DNA of 5,138 bases. Source: an uncultured Prosthecobacter sp. GTDB taxonomy: Bacteria > Verrucomicrobiota > Verrucomicrobiia > Verrucomicrobiales > Verrucomicrobiaceae. Location of the stretch: the NCBI GenBank assembly GCA_947523045.1, contig CANNUR010000225.1, positions 1 to 5,138 on the forward strand. The letters are read 5' to 3'. Both the position numbers and the translations under genes were made by a program. The number at the start of each line of letters is the position of its first letter. Within the stretch, counting starts at the first letter, position 1. This document shows, in pieces, positions 1 through 5,138 of the stretch. Below the pieces are notes generated by a model. That model was not told the DNA's origin, ran no database searches, and worked only from the letters and a program-made list of their open reading frames with translations.

Positions 1-123
1 GCTCTGGGGCGGTCCGGGAGAGGCTGCCTTTCGATCGGGCAGGGCTCGCCGGAGCCACTTGGGCACCGGCCCCCGAAAAAAGCGGCTGCACGGGCCCGGT
101 TCCGGTGCCATGTTGCCGGTTCC
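1..123. other. Leader region upstream of the ABC-F gene, no supportable gene
   Basis: No gene can be supported here. The ABC-F reading frame is open back to the left edge, but no ATG, GTG or TTG lies in that frame before 124. There is no clear Shine-Dalgarno sequence or sigma-70 promoter. An 8-bp inverted repeat (GGCACCGG at 62-69, CCGGTGCC at 102-109) and a smaller hairpin (GGCTC at 43-47, GAGCC at 52-56) are present. A minus-strand frame from an ATG at 111 stays open to the left edge (37 codons) but its translation looks like nothing I know. Confidence 0.5.
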
Positions 124-1728
<1,605 letters not shown>

Positions 1729-1733
1729 CCCAT

Positions 1734-1765
1734 AAAAAAGCGCCTCCGGCGAACCGGAGGCGCTT
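1734..1765. terminator. Shared intrinsic terminator between convergent genes
   Basis: A perfect 12-bp stem, AAGCGCCTCCGG at 1738-1749 paired with CCGGAGGCGCTT at 1754-1765, closes a 4-nt loop (CGAA on +, TTCG on -). Read on the minus strand, the stem runs straight into six T residues (1739-1734), which makes a textbook intrinsic terminator for the lipoprotein gene that stops at 1784. On the plus strand the hairpin lies 9 nt after the ABC-F stop but only two T residues follow, so it would work less well in that direction. It is placed to serve both genes. Confidence 0.9.
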
Positions 1766-1783
1766 GAGGAAACGCGGTGGAGT

Positions 1784-2113
1784 TCAGCGGGCCTCGCGGA
1801 AGCCGGCCTTGTAGCCGTCGACGTAGGCATGGTAGTAGTGCGCCGGAATGCGAATGTGGTGACGGTAGCGGTGCGGGTTCGAGAAGCGCCAGTGCAGGCG
1901 ATCGTAGCGACCGTACTCGTAGCCGAGCTTGGAGGCATCGTTCGTCGTGCGGATCCACATTCCAGGCACCGGGGCGCGGTAGGGAGTCGGCGGTGCGGGC
2001 GGGGCCGGTCGGGCTCCGAGACGCGGCGAAATCGAATTGCAGGCGCTCAGGGCAAGGCTGGCGACCACAGCGAGCACGAGGGGGAGCACGAGGGGGAGCA
2101 CGGGTGCTTTCAT
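1784..2113 (-). CDS. Small lipoprotein with His/Tyr/Arg-rich C-terminus, function unknown
   Basis: I do not recognise the family. From the ATG at 2113 the product is 109 residues: MK, a hydrophobic core built from VLPL repeats, and a clear lipobox LSAC with the lipidated cysteine at residue 25. So it should be processed by signal peptidase II and anchored to a membrane facing the periplasm or exterior. Residues 26-50 are rich in Pro and Ala, probably a flexible tether. Residues 64-109 are rich in Tyr, Arg and His, with six histidines between 74 and 95 (74, 81, 85, 86, 92, 95), ending in a DGYKAGF-like segment. The frame is open upstream to 2392 with ATGs at 2122 and 2125, but the 2113 start gives the best signal peptide and avoids overlap with the divergent hydrolase. 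A candidate promoter lies directly upstream and a strong terminator 18 nt downstream, so it is probably monocistronic. Metal binding or an envelope-structural role are both guesses. Confidence 0.8.
   Translation of the reverse strand: MKAPVLPLVLPLVLAVVASLALSACNSISPRLGARPAPPAPPTPYRAPVPGMWIRTTNDASKLGYEYGRYDRLHWRFSNPHRYRHHIRIPAHYYHAYVDGYKAGFREAR
2072..2102. repeat. 12-bp tandem repeat inside the lipoprotein signal peptide
   Basis: Two perfect copies of GAGCACGAGGGG (2072-2083 and 2084-2095) are followed by a 7-nt partial copy (2096-2102). On the minus strand each unit encodes a four-residue hydrophobic block (permutation of VLPL), giving VLPLVLPLVL in the h-region of the signal peptide. The unit is a multiple of three, so gain or loss of a copy keeps the reading frame. 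Confidence 0.9.
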
Positions 2114-2120
2114 AATTATC

Positions 2121-2149
2121 ATCATGCCTGAGAATGCCGGGACAGGCAA
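2121..2149 (-). promoter_or_regulatory. Candidate promoter of the lipoprotein gene
   Basis: Read on the minus strand, TTGCCT (2149-2144; four of six matches to TTGACA) is followed after 17 nt by CATGAT (2126-2121; four of six matches to TATAAT). Transcription would begin about 7 nt further on, at or next to the ATG at 2113. That would make the message leaderless, which agrees with the absence of a Shine-Dalgarno sequence. The matches are modest and this is a pattern-based guess. Confidence 0.3.
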
Positions 2150-2207
2150 GTCACAGCTGCGAAAAATTCTCGTCAGTCCCCCTGGAAAGCGCTCCCCAAG
2201 CGCAGGG

Positions 2208-2235
2208 TTGCCTCCGCCGAGGCGGCTGCTAGGAT
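2208..2235 (+). promoter_or_regulatory. Candidate promoter of the hydrolase-Fur operon
   Basis: TTGCCT (2208-2213) and TAGGAT (2230-2235; four of six matches to TATAAT) are separated by 16 nt. The -10-like box ends 5 nt before the ATG at 2241, so transcription would start at about the first codon, giving a leaderless message. The same bases contain AGGA (2231-2234) 6 nt before the ATG, which could instead be a weak ribosome binding site; the two readings compete. Short hairpins sit in or just before the spacer (GCGCT 2189-2193 with AGCGC 2199-2203; GCCTC 2210-2214 with GAGGC 2219-2223) and could be operator or regulatory structures. Confidence 0.3.
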
Positions 2236-2240
2236 ACGCC

Positions 2241-3176
2241 ATGTTTCGCTCCAGCCTGCTTTTCGTCTGCCTGCTTGCCACTGCGGTGGCTGCCGCGCCG
2301 CGCATCTGGACCGCCAGTGAGGGAGGGGGCAGTTTCCAGGGCGAACTGCTCGAATTCACCGAGACCGAAGTGAAGGTCAAGCACTCGGGCAATTTTCAAA
2401 TCTTCAAGCTTCCGCTGGACCGGCTCTCGGCTGCCGATCAGGAACACGTGCGCGGGCTGCTGCGCGAGCGCCGGCGCGACGAGGGGCTGAAAAGCGGTCC
2501 GTTTGCCGGACTCCTCACCGGCGAACCGGCCAAGTCGGTGTCGAAGCGCGGCCTGAATTTCCAATTGCTCGGCAACCCGAAGTGGGACGGCCGCCAGCGC
2601 TACCCGCTGCTGATTTGGCTGCATGGTGCCGGTCAGAGCGGCAGCGACAACGAGTCGCAGATGTCCGGCGCGCCGCGGCCGATGCTCAGCGAGGACAGCC
2701 AGAAAAAGCACCCCTGCTTCTTCCTGGCGCCGCAGTGTCCGTCGCGCGAGATCGGCTGGAAGAACGAGGTGGCCGACAACCTTGTCGCCCTCATCTCGGA
2801 CCTCGCCGAGCAGCTGCCCATCGATGAGAGCCGCATCTACCTGACCGGCTCCAGCATGGGGGGGAGTGGCACCTGGTATCTCGCCGCCAAGTACCCGCAG
2901 ATCTTTGCCGCCGCCGTGCCGCTGTGCGGTGGGGGCGACCCGAAGCAGGCATCGGTGCTCAAGACGATTCCCTTCTGGGTTTTTCACGGCGATCAGGACG
3001 ATCAGGTGCCGGTGGAACGCTCGCGCAGCATGGTCGATGCCGTGAAGGCGGCCGGTGGCGCGCTGATGCAGTACACCGAACTCGCCGGCGCCGGCCACCT
3101 CATCACCGCCACGGTTTATCCCCGGCCCGAGTTGCACGACTGGATTTTTGCCCAGCGCAAACCTGTCGCCGATTGA
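2241..3176 (+). CDS. Secreted alpha/beta-hydrolase (esterase/peptidase-like) with N-terminal SHD1-like module
   Basis: The 311-residue product starts with a signal peptide (1-19, hydrophobic core then AVAAA), so it is exported. Residues 20-70 (RIWTASEGGG... KLPLDRLSAADQEHV) resemble the SHD1-type module found beside enzymes in Planctomycetes and Verrucomicrobia. From about 95 follows an alpha/beta-hydrolase domain of the dienelactone hydrolase, PHB-depolymerase or prolyl-oligopeptidase type. It has oxyanion motif HGAGQ (128-132), nucleophile elbow GSSMG (203-207, Ser205), acid HGDQDDQVP (249-257, probably Asp253) and GAGH with His286, so the triad is complete. The substrate cannot be told; ester or peptide hydrolysis outside the cytoplasm is likely. 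The frame is open upstream to 2037, but that extension has no signal peptide at its start and lies over the divergent lipoprotein gene. The ATG at 2241 gives a good signal peptide, with AGGA 6 nt before it. The Fur-family gene starts 4 nt after the stop. Confidence 0.88.
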   Translation: MFRSSLLFVCLLATAVAAAPRIWTASEGGGSFQGELLEFTETEVKVKHSGNFQIFKLPLDRLSAADQEHVRGLLRERRRDEGLKSGPFAGLLTGEPAKSVSKRGLNFQLLGNPKWDGRQRYPLLIWLHGAGQSGSDNESQMSGAPRPMLSEDSQKKHPCFFLAPQCPSREIGWKNEVADNLVALISDLAEQLPIDESRIYLTGSSMGGSGTWYLAAKYPQIFAAAVPLCGGGDPKQASVLKTIPFWVFHGDQDDQVPVERSRSMVDAVKAAGGALMQYTELAGAGHLITATVYPRPELHDWIFAQRKPVAD

Positions 3177-3180
3177 TCCT

Positions 3181-3660
3181 ATGTCGAGGCACCATCACCA
3201 TCACCATGAGGGCTGCGTTCGCGCCGAACCGGAGCAGCTGCTGCACGACTGCCTGGGGCGCGCCCGTGCCGCCGGCCTGCGCCGCACCAAGGCCCTCGAG
3301 GATGTGCTGAGCATCCTCATCCGCGCCTGTCAGCCGCTCACCCTGGCCGACATCGCGGGTTCGCCACTGCTCGGCAGCGGTGCCGACAAGGCCACGGTCT
3401 ACCGCCTGCTGATGAAGCTCGAGCATCATGCGCTCATCCGCCGCCTGGGCCTGCATGACCGCGCCGCCTATTACATCCTCGTCGTGCCCGGTGAGCACCA
3501 CGACTACCTCATTTGCAACGACTGCGGCCGCATCGAGAAACTCGACATCTCCTGCCCGGTGCAGTCGCTGGAGAAGCAGATCGCCCGCAAGTCGGGCTTC
3601 AAAAAGCTCTACCACGAGCTCGAGTTTTTCGGCCAGTGCCCGGATTGCGCCGGTGCCTGA
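3181..3660 (+). CDS. Fur/Zur-family metal-dependent transcriptional regulator with N-terminal hexahistidine
   Basis: This 159-residue protein has the Fur-family layout. The winged-helix DNA-binding half covers about 17-100, with recognition-helix motif DKATVYRLL (69-77). A C-terminal dimerisation half follows with GEHHDYLIC (104-112). Two CxxC pairs, Cys112/Cys115 and Cys153/Cys156, form the usual structural zinc site. His106, His107, Asp108, His145 and Glu148 are possible sensor ligands. The position of E. coli Fur His90 is Tyr109 and that of Glu108 seems to be Gln, so iron sensing is not assured; a zinc sensor (Zur) is equally possible and I give no symbol. The start is unusual: MSR then six histidines (residues 4-9). 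ATG at 3181 is 4 nt after the hydrolase stop with no Shine-Dalgarno sequence, which suggests translational coupling. A TTG at 3148 in frame would add 11 residues and overlap the hydrolase; I prefer the ATG. Its target genes cannot be identified here. Confidence 0.9.
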   Translation: MSRHHHHHHEGCVRAEPEQLLHDCLGRARAAGLRRTKALEDVLSILIRACQPLTLADIAGSPLLGSGADKATVYRLLMKLEHHALIRRLGLHDRAAYYILVVPGEHHDYLICNDCGRIEKLDISCPVQSLEKQIARKSGFKKLYHELEFFGQCPDCAGA

Positions 3661-3692
3661 ACCCGCGCAGTCTGTCAGGGTTCCGGCGGCAC
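3653..3692. terminator. Weak hairpin between convergent fur-family and glycosidase genes
   Basis: GTGCC (3653-3657) and GAACCC (3659-3664) pair with GGGTTC (3678-3683) and GGCAC (3688-3692), forming an imperfect stem with an asymmetric internal loop over the 14-nt gap between the two stop codons. There is no T tract on either strand. It may help end both transcripts but could also be chance in GC-rich DNA. Confidence 0.3.
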
Positions 3693-4802
3693 GGCGATGA
3701 TCTCCGGCGCGCGCCGGCGCGCGCCAATGAAGACCGGCGACCGCTGGCGCTCGAGCAGCTTTGAGCCGAAGTCCAGGCGCGTGTTGAAGGCGGCAAAGTG
3801 CCAGGGGCCATCCTCGGTGCGCAGGCTGTATTGAAGGGCGCGGCCGCCGTCGAGCAGGGTGGCATGCTGGACATCGAGCTTGAGGGCGAGTTCGGCCGCC
3901 TCCATGACATTCATCACCCCGCCCGAACCGGAGAGGACAAAGACGAGGGTGCCGTCCCGGCGCATGCCGCCCAGCGAGCGGTAGCTGATCTTCGAGCCGT
4001 CGAAAAAGGCGTCGGGCTTGAGGCTGACGTACGGGAAGATCGTGTGGTTCTTCATCACCGAGGGATAGACCTGGGCGCCCTCCTCAATCGCGCCGGGCAC
4101 TTCATCGAGCAGGGATTTGGGGCCGAAGTAGGGGCGCCCCCCCTTGACGAAGAAGCAGCCGCTCCACTCCGGGAAGGCGCGGTTGAGCTGCCGACCCTCA
4201 TGCCAGACCCAGCCCAGTGGCCGGCCTTCGGGATCGCGGAAGTTGGCGGTCACGGCGAACCAGAGTTTTTCCGTGGCCAACCGCTCCGCCGCCGTTGTGC
4301 CGGCGAAACCCGGCTGGTGGCTGGTCATGAACTCAAACTGATCCGGCGAGAGGGTGATGACATGCACCTCGGCGCCCAACAATCCCTGGGCCAGGCGGCC
4401 GAGCGCGCCCGCGGGGCGGCGCACGCGCAGGGAGCGCCAGGAAAAGCCGGGCTCGCGATGGCGCTCGACCAGCGCGGCGGCCAGTTCCGCCGGGGTGACC
4501 TGGGACGGACTCTTCCAGGCATTGCCACGCACCCGCACCAGCAAGCCCTCGCGCGAGTCGCGAACCGCCCAAGCGACGAGGTTGCTGTGAACATTGAAGG
4601 CCCACTGGGCAAAGGCCCAGGCGCCGACGAACCCGGCCAGCAGCAGGAGCAGCAGGCCTTTCAGGCAGCCAGAGGGCAGGCGGGATGTCCGGGATCGGGC
4701 GATGTTGCCAGCATGCGCCCGCTTGCGCGGCGAGTCAAAAGCGCTCTGGGCCGTGCGACCGCCCTTGGGCGATCCACCCCGGGTGGGGCTTCCACGACTC
4801 AC
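3675..4802 (-). CDS. Membrane-anchored phosphodiester glycosidase family (DUF2233/NAGPA-like) protein
   Basis: The 375-residue product has a basic N-terminal tail (1-47, many Arg and Lys), one transmembrane helix (about 48-67, CLKGLLLLLLAGFVGAWAF) and a long extracytoplasmic part, so it is probably a type II membrane protein. Residues about 180-350 match the phosphodiester-glycosidase family related to mammalian NAGPA: VTANFRDPEGRPLGWV (184-199), GCFFVKGGRP (215-224), YRSLGGMRRDGTLVFVL (274-290) and LLDGG (326-330). The family removes sugars linked through phosphodiesters in some members, and many bacterial ones are linked to envelope polymers; the substrate here is unknown. The usual small or Ser residues after LDGG are replaced by Arg-Ala-Leu. 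The GTG at 4802 is supported by its 4-nt GTGA overlap with the upstream gene's stop; no other ATG, GTG or TTG seems to give the membrane helix. It converges on the Fur-family gene with 14 nt between stops. Confidence 0.82.
   Translation of the reverse strand: MSRGSPTRGGSPKGGRTAQSAFDSPRKRAHAGNIARSRTSRLPSGCLKGLLLLLLAGFVGAWAFAQWAFNVHSNLVAWAVRDSREGLLVRVRGNAWKSPSQVTPAELAAALVERHREPGFSWRSLRVRRPAGALGRLAQGLLGAEVHVITLSPDQFEFMTSHQPGFAGTTAAERLATEKLWFAVTANFRDPEGRPLGWVWHEGRQLNRAFPEWSGCFFVKGGRPYFGPKSLLDEVPGAIEEGAQVYPSVMKNHTIFPYVSLKPDAFFDGSKISYRSLGGMRRDGTLVFVLSGSGGVMNVMEAAELALKLDVQHATLLDGGRALQYSLRTEDGPWHFAAFNTRLDFGSKLLERQRSPVFIGARRRAPEIIAVPPEP
3706..3725. repeat. 20-bp GC-only palindrome (10-bp palindrome in tandem)
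   Basis: GGCGCGCGCC occurs twice head to tail (3706-3715 and 3716-3725). Each copy is its own reverse complement, and so is the whole 20-bp block. It lies inside the 3' end of the glycosidase gene, encoding the Gly-Ala-Arg-Arg-Arg-Ala-Pro segment near residues 360-366, and about 45 bp beyond the Fur-family stop. Confidence 0.9.
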
Positions 4803-5138
4803 TTGAACTCGGGGAAAAACGGATTGTGGGCCTTCTCCTCGCCAACGCTGGTCAAGGGTCCGTGTCCGGGCGCGATGACGGTGGTGTCAGGCAGGCTGAA
4901 GATTTCCCGGCGGTTGGTGGCGAGGGCGTCGGCGTAGGAGACCTTGCCGCCCCCCATCGAACCGGCGAAGACGGCGTCGCCGACGATGGCGACCGGTCGC
5001 GCCAGGCCCTGCACGACAAAGGTCGTGCCGCCCTTGGAGTGACCCCAGGTGGAACGCGATTCGATCTGAAGCCCGCCGAGCTGCCAGGTGGCGCCGGGCG
5101 TGAATGGGGTGGCGTCCGGGTACGGTTCACGCTCGCTG
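4799..5138 (-). CDS. Metallo-beta-lactamase-fold hydrolase, C-terminal part (5' end outside window)
   Basis: Only the last 112 residues are inside the window; the frame runs off the right edge with the first full codon at 5137. They match the C-terminal half of glyoxalase II-like metallo-beta-lactamase-fold hydrolases. TWGHSKGG (30-37 of the visible part) holds the third metal-binding His (33), IVGDAVFAGSMGGG (51-64) the bridging Asp (54), and VIAPGHGPLTSVGEEKAHNPF (from 87) the last His (92) with the EK..NP ending common in this group. The N-terminal HxHxDH motif would lie beyond the edge. The enzyme is probably a two-metal (zinc or iron) hydrolase, for example of thioesters; the substrate is unknown. 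A GTG at 5014 is in frame but would delete the metal His, so it is not the start. The stop TGA (4801-4799) overlaps the GTG start of the glycosidase gene, so the two are almost certainly co-transcribed. Confidence 0.88.
   Translation of the reverse strand, partial: SEREPYPDATPFTPGATWQLGGLQIESRSTWGHSKGGTTFVVQGLARPVAIVGDAVFAGSMGGGKVSYADALATNRREIFSLPDTTVIAPGHGPLTSVGEEKAHNPFFPEFK

Noticed and set aside
1..111. Minus-strand frame from ATG at 111 open to the left edge, as a possible divergent gene
   Set aside because: Only 37 codons are visible, the translation is low-complexity Pro/Arg-rich with no recognisable domain, and it would leave 12 nt between divergent starts.
2037..2240. N-terminal extension of the hydrolase to an upstream start at 2037
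   Set aside because: It would overlap the lipoprotein gene start on the other strand, puts the signal peptide in the middle of the protein, and adds low-complexity residues such as repeated Ser-Thr-Arg-Gly that merely mirror the antisense repeat.
2114..2392. Upstream extension of the lipoprotein to 2392
   Set aside because: It would bury the lipobox signal peptide at residue 94 onward and overlap the first 150 bases of the divergent hydrolase gene.
2229..3137. Long open frame (302 codons) antisense to the hydrolase
   Set aside because: It mirrors the hydrolase gene in GC-rich DNA; the translation has no recognisable domain, whereas the plus strand encodes a complete catalytic triad.
3190..3207. 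CACCAT repeat taken as vector or tag contamination
   Set aside because: The repeat sits in frame inside a complete Fur-family gene and next to chromosomal genes on both sides, with no vector linker, promoter or cloning-site sequence around it.
3798..4937. Long plus-strand open frame (379 codons) antisense to the glycosidase
   Set aside because: It runs across two overlapping minus-strand genes that have clear family motifs; its own translation is Ala/Gly/Arg-rich with no domain, as expected of a shadow frame.

Overview
The window is GC-rich, gene-dense bacterial chromosome. A PVC-group bacterium, most likely a member of Verrucomicrobiota, fits best. The main reason is the secreted hydrolase whose N-terminus resembles the SHD1-type (SLA1 homology domain 1) module common in Planctomycetes and Verrucomicrobia. 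The high GC content and the lack of strong Shine-Dalgarno sequences agree with this. The assignment is inference. There is no rRNA, tRNA, insertion sequence, phage gene, CRISPR array or integrase, so this looks like ordinary core or near-core chromosome.

Layout: (1) Positions 1-123 are a leader with no supportable gene. (2) 124-1728 (+) is a complete two-domain ABC-F translation-associated ATPase. (3) 1738-1765 is a perfect 12-bp hairpin shared as terminator by the ABC-F gene and the convergent gene to its right. (4) 1784-2113 (-) is a small lipoprotein with a proline-rich linker and a His/Tyr/Arg-rich end. (5) 2114-2240 is a divergent intergenic region with candidate promoters for both sides. 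(6) 2241-3176 (+) is a secreted alpha/beta-hydrolase with an SHD1-like N-terminal module. (7) 3181-3660 (+) is a Fur/Zur-family metalloregulator that starts 4 nt after the hydrolase stop and carries a natural run of six histidines at its N-terminus. (8) 3675-4802 (-) is a membrane-anchored protein with a phosphodiester-glycosidase (DUF2233/NAGPA-like) domain, convergent to the regulator. (9) 4799 to the right edge (-) is the C-terminal part of a metallo-beta-lactamase-fold hydrolase, overlapping gene 8 by 4 nt (GTGA).

Genes 6 and 7 are probably one transcript, and genes 9 and 8 another, each with translational coupling. The ABC-F gene and the lipoprotein gene appear to be single units that converge on the shared terminator. 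I see no evidence for a new multi-gene system. The observations most worth a second look are the hexahistidine start of the Fur-family protein, the 12-bp tandem repeat that builds the lipoprotein signal peptide, the possible leaderless divergent promoters, and a 20-bp GC-only palindrome near the 3' end of the glycosidase gene.
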